Origin: Pezicula radicicola
Taxonomy: Eukaryota; Ascomycota; Leotiomycetes; Helotiales; Dermateaceae
NCBI GenBank assembly: GCA_003008705.1
Contig: PDUO01000020.1
Span: forward strand, 937,914 to 1,001,913
Reading direction: 5' to 3'
Length of the DNA: 64,000 bases
Positions 36,262 to 46,500 of the stretch are shown here, in pieces. A model generated the notes under the pieces. It was not told the origin of the DNA and searched no databases. It saw only the letters and a program-made list of their open reading frames with translations. Both the position numbers and the translations under genes were made by a program. Within the stretch, counting starts at the first letter, position 1. Each line of letters opens with the position of its first letter.

Positions 36262-38610
36262 TTCCAGCAACGGCTCCAATGGCAACGGAATAGTTCCCCA
36301 AACGCAATCCACATCTACCTTAAACAGTGGCGCCAACACTCCGCCTGTACTATCAAGTTCGACTTCTGCATCTAACCTCCAAGTTCTGGGCGAACAATTG
36401 GGTCGTCCTACTGTCACAACAGCCTCCAGCAACAGATATAGCGTATCGGGCATGTCAGGTCTTGGTTTCCCATCACCGAATCGACAAACCTCTCTGCCGA
36501 CTTCAAATTATGCACCACGATTACTCTCAATATCTGACAATTCATGGGTAAGACTTTGCAGACATTTTGTTCTTAAGACGGCGGGCTGATACTGAAGATA
36601 GGTATATCAAAAAGTTCTGTTGGTCTCTGGCACAATAGGAGACCCGACACTACAAAAGCTAGATGGCAATCTGACTGTGAGTCGACTTGATGATGGCTTT
36701 CCGTCTACATGTTGGCCCGTCTCAGAGTCTCATTTCAAAGCCCTGGTCTATCTCACCCCTGGGCCCAATCGAGTGCGTTTCGATTTTGCCTCCCCCAAAG
36801 TTGTTAATAGCAACACTTCTAATCCAATCCACTCAACTACGATGACAATCCATATGATGCCTCCATTGGGTGCCCCGCCTCTACAATTAGTCATTCTCCT
36901 AGGAAAGGACTCCCCTGGCACGTTTGATGCGGTTCCTGAGAGAATCGAGAGGGAAGGCAATGATCTAAACACTGCGATCATGAAGTTTCGGATGGCTGCA
37001 TACCTCTGGCAAGCTTTCACCGCCGAACAGATGTTTCGGAACAAGTTGGGTAGGAGAGTTTTCCGGATGGAAGAAGAGTGGGTATCAGGAACCTCAAATC
37101 TTAGGGACCGTGAAACAGGAGGCATGAGAAGTGAGGCTAGGATCCACGTTATTAGGAGCTCCAAAACTATTGCAGAGATCCGAGACCTCGATATTGCACA
37201 GCAGAATCCAGATGCTCAGAGGAAAGGAGAGTTGTTCGAGATTGCTATGGAAGCTGTCAAAGATTACTTCAAGCCAGCGCCCGGCCAGAAACAGTATGTC
37301 TCTGTCCTATTACTGGATGCCCATTGGGACAAGAACGCGAAGATCATAACTGGCCACGCTGCACTTGGAGGCGGTGCTGGGGAGGTTCAACTTGCGATTT
37401 TTGGATCTCAGGCCCTCCAAAGTTACCCATCCTGCTTAGAAGAAGTCGTTCCGGCTTTCACGGATTGTACCCCAACGGACACTAACTATGTCGCCAATGA
37501 CTGTGACGAGTCCGGAAGCAATTGGGAAGCTGCCAACATCGGCATTGGTGCACACATGCACGAGACTGGACATTTATTTGGTTGTCCTCACCAGGAAAAT
37601 GGGATCATGCTCCGCGATTATGTCACTTTGAACCGAACATTCACTACAAGAGAGCCTTACTCGACTCGGACAAAGTCAAAGGGTGGGTTAGTGCTCCAGA
37701 AGGACGAATGTGGTTGGCACCGACTTGATTGCCTCCGATTCCGCATGCACCCTTGCTTTCGACTACCTACCGACCCGCCTCTGAACACCGACGAAAGTGT
37801 CCAGGTGTGGCCTGTGGACAATGGCAATGTTATGGTCACAGCAGCGACAGGAGTTGCGTATCTTGAGATCTTTACAGAAGGAGATGAACTGTGCCATAGC
37901 TGGCAAGAATTTGGTGATGGAAATGGAAATGGTCCAGTTCAACGGCAAACTTTATTGACTGAGGCAGACTTGCGAGCCCGGCTTCCCGAGCATCTTAAGA
38001 GGTCAAAGATGAAAGTGATCATCAAGTCATATGGAGGGGGAAGCCATGATATCGAAGATTTTTCACTGCTTGCGTCTAAAGCCTCTCGCATTAAACTCTC
38101 CAATGGTCAGTTGGCTTTCAGGGGAAGTAAATTGGGATTGTCGCAGATGGAGGGATCGCAACCAGAAGAGATTATATTCCACAGCACAATACAACAAACA
38201 AAGTTGCTGGTGCAGGTAAGAGTATACCACGGGTTTGCTTTGGACGGAATCGAGTTCTTCTACGAAGATACAAGTACTCAACTCTTTGGGAAGCGAGGTG
38301 GCGCACCTGGTGGAAGCGAATTTAATTTGGACACACGGAGGGGAGAGTATATCACTGGCTTCTACGTTCGAGCAGGCTTCTGGGTAGACGGCATCTCAAT
38401 TTTGACGAGTCTTGGTAGAAAGTCACCCGTATTTGGAAACGCTACTGGTGGTTCTGGGTACGTTGAGCCCAGCCGTCGCCAATCGACAAGCAGACTAACT
38501 TACGCCTTTATAGACACACATTGATACCCCCTCGTGGCTACAGCATTGCAGGCGTTTCAGGATCATGTGCTCAGTGGGTGGACGGGTTTGCGATCATCAT
38601 CACTAGATGA
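36188..38610 (+). CDS. Putative zinc metallopeptidase with C-terminal jacalin-like lectin domain
   Basis: Resembles the fungal zinc metallopeptidase family of yeast YIL108W (Pfam Metallopep group). Exons 36188-36547, 36602-38457 and 38514-38610 give 770 aa. A Ser-rich N-terminus of about 115 residues lacks a signal peptide, so a cytosolic location is likely. The active site is HETGHLFGCPH (H440, E441, H444, third ligand H450), an extended HExxHxxGxxH zinc motif. The C-terminal ~150 residues (SNGQLAFRGSKLGL, FNLDTRRGEYITGFYVRAGF, SIAGVSGSCAQWVDGFAII) match a jacalin-type beta-prism fold. The substrate is unknown. The last exon completes the lectin domain. Confidence 0.85.
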
Positions 38611-39501
38611 AATACTGGATACAGGAGGGTTTGTGCTTTTAATAGTCAGTCTCGGACGAATATTATTGAGACATTGAGCATTTTAGCGGTTCAGCGAATT
38701 AATGTTGCATTACACCTGGCCTTGGTGGCCGGGATAATTTTAGGGGAATCTGTAGTCCTGGATTGCGGCTTACAGAATCCCGTCAAGGATGAAGAGATAG
38801 GGTCAGATAACGGGGGGGGGGCGGGGGGCAGCAATACATAGGCATTCATTTGTGATTGACCTCCTGGTTGAGGCCATGATGAGGGGTGTATAGAGTAGAT
38901 ACAAAGCTTGTGTAGCTAGTTACGAACCGAGGAGAAATACTAAAATTACAAGTACGAGGGGAACGACAAAAACAAACGATGACTGCCGTCCAGCCCTACA
39001 GGAAAGTACGTATATTGCACTCTCCGACAACTGCATGTCAAATCAGATGAATTCTCTAGATTAAATGGGTTATCCAAGGCAAGTGGCTTGAACTAATTGT
39101 TGACCAAGCGTGAAGTGCAGTCACTAAGAGTAAAGCTAGTTACTCAAGTCGAGTGAGCACCCAAATCAAGAGAGTTGTTTTAGTGGTTGTTGAAAAAGGA
39201 CCATTCACAACTGCAAGCTTGACTGCCGTAATGATTTTCCAGGCCAGGCCTCAGCCTCCCAACGCCACAGTGCCACAGTGCCACAGTGACGCACCTGCCT
39301 CCAGCGAGGACTTCAGTTGACTTTTGCAAGCTTGTCTTGCTCTGCCTTGCTCCTGCTTTCATAATAAACAGGCGAACCAGCTCAACACCGCCCTTTTAAA
39401 CTCTTATCTTCTTTCTCTCAAGGCCCTCTGAAACTCTTCATCTTCACCTTCACCTTCATATTTTCCTCACACCTACAGTCTGCGCAGAGATCGTGACGGA
39501 A
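38611..39501. other. Intergenic, 891 bp, with G-tract and repeats
   Basis: Contains a G-rich tract (38812-38828, nine and six G runs), a degenerate dispersed-repeat copy at about 39061-39178, and three copies of GCCACAGT at about 39264-39288. The right part is a CT-rich leader before CHO1. No gene supported. Confidence 0.5.
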
Positions 39502-40396
39502 ATGTCCAAACGAACATCTACAAATGCCTCAAATGGCTCACCGAAGGGGGATCCAGCTGTCTCCGAACCTCGTACGCTTCCCACTATGCTTAGAGAACTC
39601 TGCTTAACCGTTTTTATTATCTAGGCCAGGACAAGCAGAAGATCTTGCTCTCTGAGGACACCGGTCACTTCTCCATGATCAAGGCACTTCACCTTGCGGA
39701 TCTTATCACCGAATTGAATGGTATAGCTCTCAACTACGGCGAACCTTAGCGTGCGGTGCTGATTATCTTCACTCTAGGATTTTGCGGTGTCATGTCTGTG
39801 TTCTCCTCGATGCGATACTGCCTTGGCGAATCTACATCCTACGGCAATCTCTGGGCTGCTCTGGCATTCATGCCGTTTGGTTTGTTCTTCGACTTTATGG
39901 ATGGTAAGGTTGCGAGATGGAGAAAGAAGAGCAGTCTTATGGGCCAAGAGCTGGATTCTCTGGCGGATTTGGTATGACTATTTGAACTGTCAGCTTTGAT
40001 CTGCGCCAGCAATGCTGACTTCTGCAGATCTCCTTCGGTGTCTCCCCAGCGACCGCAGCCTTTGCCATTGGCCTCCGCACACCCGTTGACCACCTCTTCC
40101 TTACCTTTTTTGTCCTCTGTGGTCTCACCCGCCTCGCCCGCTTCAATGTCACAGTGGGCAATGTCCCTAAGGACGCTACGGGAAAAAGCAAATACTTCGA
40201 AGGAACCCCCATTCCTACGTCTTTGTCAATTGCGGCTTTAATGTCTTACTGGGTTTCCAAGGGATGGATTCACGAAGCTATTCCATATGGGACCATGTTT
40301 ACTGGCACTATGTTTGAGTTTCACCCTATTGTTGGACTTTTTGTCCTCAGTGGATGCTTGATGACAAGCAAGACTATCCATATCCCCAAGCCTTAA
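39502..40396 (+). CDS. CHO1: CDP-diacylglycerol-serine O-phosphatidyltransferase
   Basis: Makes phosphatidylserine from CDP-diacylglycerol and serine in the ER. Exons 39502-39571, 39625-39720, 39778-39971 and 40028-40396 give 242 aa. It carries the full CDP-alcohol phosphotransferase signature D97-G-x2-A-R-x8-G-x3-D-x3-D119 (DGKVAR ... GQELDSLAD). SVSP-like [14 protein letters not shown] follows the last intron. Several hydrophobic segments fit a multi-pass membrane enzyme. Upstream of the fold is [20 protein letters not shown], characteristic of Cho1. All introns GT-AG. Confidence 0.95.
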
Positions 40397-41319
40397 GTTT
40401 TCGAGACAGTTTCACTCAGTCGGAGGGTGAATGGTCCGACAAGGGCATGGTTATGAAAATCGATGAAATACATACATAGGCGGGTTGTATGGCGCAGGGA
40501 GTGATGCAGGCATGAATGTTTTATGATACCTCACTCGATGATTTGGTGCAAATGCACTAATTGAAGCAATTTCAGTACCGCATTCCATCTTGTGACGCAA
40601 TACATCAGCACAGGACTGACTCTACAGAATTAGATCCTTAGGTACTGTACGAACTGCTTTGTGAGATATCATGGCTATAGTACATATAAGGGATGGTTTG
40701 GATTAAGTGAGTTACTCGAGTCAAGTGAATGACTCAAATAAACTATTTAAGTCTATTTCTTATATCTTTAATGGCTATTTAATATAGTCTCTTTTGGAGC
40801 GATCAACACGATATTACGGTTCAGCTTTTCTCTGTCCTTGTTCATATGTATGTATGATCGGGTTGTTGCTGGGGTATATATATTTGGCTACCACACGGAG
40901 TAAATATGGCTGGCCTTAGGCTAGTATCGAAAAAAAAGGCTCGTGTTCCTAGAGCAGAGCCCCTTTGGAAAGTTAGGAGCCAATACTTGCTAACTGTAAG
41001 TATATCATAAGTTGATCTCTTTTGTTTACAGGCCATAGTCAGCACCCCTAGCAGATCCCCGTTTTTAAGCTCTACAGTTTGGCTTATTTCAAGAACTTGT
41101 GTGGGACAAGTAGTTGAATTTGACGCCTACTGACTTAGGACATATACGTACGCTCATACCTTCTGAGATTCTGAGTTCTTGATGAGGCAGTATGCAATAC
41201 AATCGTATATATAACCCGCACAATCAGTCCTTTTTCATTCAAATTCCCAACCTTTGGCAGCTATACACCGTACAAAGGTAGACCAGAACGCCGAGATATC
41301 CACACGAGAAACAATGAAC
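40397..41319. other. Intergenic, convergent tails
   Basis: Between the 3' ends of CHO1 and GAR1. Contains a clear dispersed-repeat copy at about 40699-40745 (GAGTTACTCGAGTCAAGTGA). No supported gene. Confidence 0.5.
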
Positions 41320-42145
41320 TTATGAACCACGTCCGCGACTGAACCCTCCAGCGCCTCTGGCCCCACCTCTTCCTCTTGGAGTAAATCCACCACTACCACC
41401 TCTCGAGAATCCACCACCACGCGCACCACCTCGTCCGCCAGCGCTGAACCCACCTCTGCCTCTTGGCGCACCTCTTCCACCACCACGTCCCCCACGCATT
41501 GGTCCACCTCGACCACCTCTCGCACCACCAGCACGCTTTGGCTTCGCTGCTCCAGGCGGTGGCTTTGGCTTGGGAAGGAACTTCTCTAAAGGAAGGAGCT
41601 TGTCACCACCGATGTAGAACTTGTCGCCAGACTTAAAGGAGGTAGCTTGGATACCCTCTGTAGGTTTGATTGTGAAGTATACTTGGTTGATTGGGCCTAG
41701 GATCTCGTCGACTTTGCCAATGGCGGTCTGAAAGCATAAAATTAGTAACTTGAATTGATTGCTGAATTTTAGACGTGGGATTGCGCACCTTATTCTCGAG
41801 GTATATGGGCGCATTGAAGTAGGGGATTTTGGTATTAATTCTGTAGCTAGTCAATGTCTGTTCAAGTCTCGATATGAAAACTAGGTGGTTAGATACGTAC
41901 GATTCACAAACAATTTCTCCTTCGCAAGAATGCATAAAGGTACCCATCTCTAGGACAGCAGCTGGAGGTCCATTGTCTCTCTGCTGGAACCCACCACGGC
42001 CTATTTCATGTCAGGACAAGCTACGAGGAAACAAGGATTGAGGATTTCTCTAACCTCCACGGCCACCAAATCCACTACCTCCTCTTGATCCTCCGAAACT
42101 GTTGGCCCCAGTTCCGCGCCCTCTGGAAGCGCCTCGAAACGACAT
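41320..42145 (-). CDS. GAR1: H/ACA snoRNP protein Gar1
   Basis: Core protein of H/ACA snoRNPs that pseudouridylate rRNA, in the nucleolus. Exons on the minus strand are 42145-42055, 42000-41901, 41840-41789 and 41727-41320, giving 216 aa. The Gar1 beta-barrel is flanked by RGG-rich tails: an N-terminal block ([11 protein letters not shown]) and a long C-terminal block ([14 protein letters not shown] and more). Core motifs are [36 protein letters not shown] and [12 protein letters not shown]. Introns are 54-61 nt. It is divergent from ThrRS. Confidence 0.95.
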
Positions 42146-42652
42146 TGTAGCGTTTGTGCGTTGGTGAGGCTCGTGAAGTTTTGCGATTTTTCGGACCTGG
42201 AAAGCTTTCTTTCGAAAAATCGCGGCACAAGTCTTGCTTGAAAAAAGTTAGCGAGCTAAGGTGGTAGAGTATGGAACCTCAGGCGACAAGGCAGCGAGGC
42301 AAGGCTGAGAATGCCAAAGGGGTGAATTATACCTACTTTATACCTCGATCCAGACAGGCCAAATGTGTTATATATGTCCGACTTTAAAGTATGCTTTGTA
42401 TGGTCCGATAGGTAAAGTTTTCAACGGAGCTTTTAAGTACCATTGGTGCAAAGTCACTCCTCGACTGAAGAGTCTCGTCAAAGCCTGGTGTGGCTCGTGC
42501 ACAGGGATTTTGGTAGGCGTGCGCTTCCCACTTCCGCTGTCCGAGGGGTCTCACACGCTAGTGAGTCAACAACACCGTGACTCTTCAAACTCGAGATAAT
42601 TAAATAGTGCTCAGAGCTGAGGAGCGCGACTTCAACACTTCAACAAGCAATC
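42146..42652. promoter_or_regulatory. Divergent region GAR1 / threonyl-tRNA synthetase
   Basis: 507 bp between the start codons of two translation-related genes. I see no clear TATA or CCAAT element. Shared control is inferred only from the arrangement. Confidence 0.35.
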
Positions 42653-45115
42653 ATGGAGACAGCACAAAAGGCTGTCGACTCCGTTGTCGACGGCGTCAAG
42701 AAAGTCACAATTGGCGAAAAGAAACAGAAGGTCAAGAAGGATAAGAGTAACTTCTGCCCCTCCATGAATTTGTCTTCACAAGGCTGATCAGACATGCAGG
42801 CGCAGCAGCGGGTACGGATGCAGGCCCCTTGGAGCTGAAGCCACAACCCCAATTTCTTGACGACCGTCTCCAGCTATTCAACAAATTAAAGGCCAAATTC
42901 GACGCTGAGATCGCCGCCAAACCTCGCGAGCCAATTACCATTACTCTTGGAGACGGAAAGATTCTGCAGGGCACATCTTGGGAGACCACGCCAGCCCAGA
43001 TTGCAGAAGGCATTTCGAAGAGTTTGCTGAAGCGTACTGTTGTTGCAAGACTCAATGGCGACGACGAGCAATTGTGGGATATCGAAAGACCATTGGAGAG
43101 CGACTGCAAACTCGAACTCCTGTCTTTCGATGATGAGCTGGGTAAGAAGGTCTTCTGGCATTCAAGCGCACACATACTAGGCGAAGCCTCCGAACGTCGA
43201 TTTGGTTGCAGTTTGTGTATTGGTCCTCCAATTACGGATGGTTTCTACTACGAGATGGGTTTGCCTGGTGGTGCAGCTGTCACTGAAGCAGATTGGAAGC
43301 CCCTGGAGACTTTGGTTGGCCAGATTGTAAAGGAGAAGCAACCTTTCGAGAGGTTGGTACTTTCCAAGGATGATCTTCTCGAGATGTTCCAGTACAATAA
43401 GTACAAGCAACACATCATCAAGGACAAGATCAAGGATGGAGAATACACTACAGTCTATCGCAATGGACCTCTCATTGATTTATGCCGTGGTCCTCATGTC
43501 CCGAACACTGGAAGGATTGAGACTTTCGCCATTATGAAGAATTCGGCTTCATATTTCTTAGGGAACAAGGACAACGACTCTTTACAGCGTATTTACGGTG
43601 TTTCGTTTCCAGACAAGAAGCAAATGGCTGAGCACAAGAAGTTCTTAGAGGAAGCAGCGAAACGTGACCACCGAAAGATTGGTAGGGAACAAGAGCTCTA
43701 CTTCTTCCACGAGCTGTCTCCCGGTTCAGCTATGTGGCTCCCTCACGGCACCAGAATCTACAATACCATCATGTCATATCTCAAAGAGCAGTACTGGAAG
43801 CGTGGGTATAACGAGGTCATCACACCGAATATGTTCAACTCCGAACTCTGGAAGACTTCCGGTCATTGGGATTACTACAAAGATGACATGTTCACGTTCG
43901 GCGTGGAGAAGGATACATTTGCATTAAAACCAATGAACTGCCCTGGTCACTGTCTTTTGTTTGGCCATCGCGAGAGAAGTCACAGAGAATTGCCGTGGAG
44001 GGTTGCAGACTTCGGTGTCCTTCATCGTAACGAGGCATCTGGCGCATTGTCAGGATTGACCCGAGTTCGAAGATTTCAACAGGATGATGCACACATATTT
44101 TGTCGCGAAGACCAGATTGAGTCTGAAGTGGCCGATCTCTTTGACTTCTTGAAGGAACTCTACGGTTTGCTCGGATTTACATTCAAGTTGAAGCTCTCCA
44201 CCCGGCCCGAAAAATTCATGGGCGAAATCGAGAAGTGGAATATGGCAGAAGAAAAACTCCGTTCGGCGCTGGATGCGTTTGCAAAGACACCCGCAGGCAC
44301 ACCTTGGGAGATCAGCGAGGGGGATGGAGCTTTCTATGGACCAAAGATTGATATCACAATCTCAGATTGCTTGAAGCGAGATTGGCAATGTGCCACAATC
44401 CAGCTTGACTTTCAACTTCCCCAAAATTTCGGCCTTGAGTATATGTCATCTGAAGTCGTTGTGAAGCCAAAGGAGGGTGCCGAGGATGCCACTTCGAAGG
44501 CAAAGGCCAAGTTAGACGAGCCCAAGAAGAAGGCAGAGACTTCAGAGGCCACCCCTGAAGCTGGCGCGAAGAAAGAGAGAGTTATCAAGCCTCTCACTCC
44601 CGGTTGTGCTAGACCTGTCATGATCCATCGTGCCATGGCTGGAAGCATCGAGCGCTTCACTGGAATCCTAGTTGAGCATTTCGCAGGAAAGTGGCCTTTC
44701 TGGCTTAGCCCGCGGCAGATTCTTGTGATTCCCGTTGGCGTTGGCTATCAAGCATACGCCCAAGAGGTTACGGACATCTTCAAGGCCCAGCAGATGTATG
44801 TGGATGTTGATCTCAGTGGCAACACTTTGCAGAAGAAAATCCGCACAGGTCAATTGGCACAATATAATTTTATTTTCGGTAAGTGAGGAAAATGGGTCTC
44901 CCATTCTGTGTCTCATCTAACGTAGTCTAGTGGTTGGTGATCAAGAAATGAATGGCCGCGAAGTTAACGTGCGAAACCGTGATGATACTTCGAGTCAGGA
45001 CCGGGGCAAGCCAGTACCTTTGAAGGTGGCCATCGAGAAACTAACCGCTCTACGCAATGAACGACGAACAGACAACCCGTTCCCTGGAGAAGCCAAAGTG
45101 GAGGAAAAGAAGTAG
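42653..45115 (+). CDS. THS1: Threonyl-tRNA synthetase, cytoplasmic
   Basis: Charges tRNA-Thr. Exons 42653-42746, 42800-44878 and 44931-45115 give 785 aa. A short Lys-rich head is followed by the TGS domain ([20 protein letters not shown]), the editing/second-additional domain with [10 protein letters not shown] and [13 protein letters not shown], then the class II catalytic core (MLPHG-like [49 protein letters not shown]-type [20 protein letters not shown]) and the anticodon domain. A charged low-complexity insertion of about 50 residues (about 583-632, [20 protein letters not shown]) lies before [17 protein letters not shown], the motif 3 region. The last exon starts [18 protein letters not shown]. 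Confidence 0.95.
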
Positions 45116-46500
45116 TGAAATGGGCATGGAAGAATTGATATCTGGGCATTGCTGGCGTGAATAGGGCAGTGTGTGCTGGACTTTCAAAAGTCGAATCTGA
45201 TGTCAAGAGTGGAGGTCTACAGAAATTACAAAGTTTAGTGATGGCATGATGATGAAATCAGAGAGTGTCGCCTGTTGATAGGTATTTGAACCATAGCTTG
45301 CGCTTCTCTATGCAATGCAGAAAGGTTCCCCATTTTATGGTCTGATTTTAAGTGTACCTATGGGTATATAAAGTACAGTGGGGTATTTTGTGAAGGAATA
45401 TATGTATACTTTCTGGTAAAGTCTCGATGCGGGAGATCAACATTTGGGATTGTGTTTGGCTGCACGATGACGTTGAGGTGTTCCCAAAAACCAGCACTGA
45501 GGTGAGCACTGAAAATTGCGCCTGTACAGCCTGCAACACAGCCGGTGACCTCCAAGACTCTTCAGCGGGAGCTGCCTTCTAGTGTAGTCTAGCAAAGCTG
45601 CTTCTGCCGGTTGCGCCGACAAGAAGAAGGCAGTGTACGGTAGTATGAAGAGAGTCGAACGCTGAAAATGGCTTGGCCGAAATGAACAGTTCCAAATGCA
45701 GATTTTTGCGGCGGTTCTAGTACGGTAGGTACTCTAGGCACATTAAATTTACGGTACGGGTACCCGGAGCAAGCACGTCCCAAATTACCTTACCATATCC
45801 ATAGGTACCGAGGACTCCAGAGGAGGACTTTTCGAATTTATAGATTATGATATATGTGAGAAGCAGGATAGAAGCAGGAGCAATGGTAGATTGACAGCAC
45901 ACTGTACTTGCGCCATCTGTACTGTACGGCATGTAACCTGCAATGTCAGGTTCTTTGTTTCCTTGTTTCCTTTACCACAAAGTATCAGGGTCATGACCAT
46001 CGATAGCCCCCTGTTTAGCGGAACAATTTACAACGTCATCGCAGATCAGCCACAATCATCCAGCGCTCTCATTTCCCCAAGCGATCGCCAACAGCAACCA
46101 TTGCACGCAGCAGCGCATCCATTCAATCTGCTGCACAATATCTGCATTACCGCCAACATTTCACCTCCTATCGTCGAGCCATTTAATTCTGCCCCAACAC
46201 CCGAACCAAACCATGGTCTCTTGATTGTCTCCTCACACACATCAGCCACTCTAACCTTCATGATCTCCTGCCTCGAGCTGTAAACAATCAACGGCAGCTC
46301 GCATTATTTTACCGTCTTCCAGACTCCCCAGGAGCCCTACGGGTCCTGCGGTCCTGCGTACGGGGGTAGACCGTGAACGAAGGTCAGTCAATATTGCTGT
46401 CTGAAATAAACCTCCTGCTATCGTTCTGGTCTTATTAATTTATGAAACGAAACTTTAGCTCTTAAAGACCAGACCCTTATTGCGTCAACCCTACAACACT
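45116..46500. other. Intergenic, 1.4 kb
   Basis: Between ThrRS and SLM1, both on the plus strand. It has several short GTACC/GGTAC palindromes near 45715-45800 (for example ACGGTACGGGTACCCGG). The frame at 45891-46283 lacks an ATG at its 5' end and resembles no family, so I take it as SLM1 upstream sequence. Confidence 0.4.

Noticed and set aside
41235..41534. Minus-strand Val-rich frame
   Set aside because: Out-of-frame shadow of the GAR1 RGG tail.
45891..46283. Plus-strand 130-codon frame before SLM1
   Set aside because: Starts with TTG, not ATG, and shows no domain.
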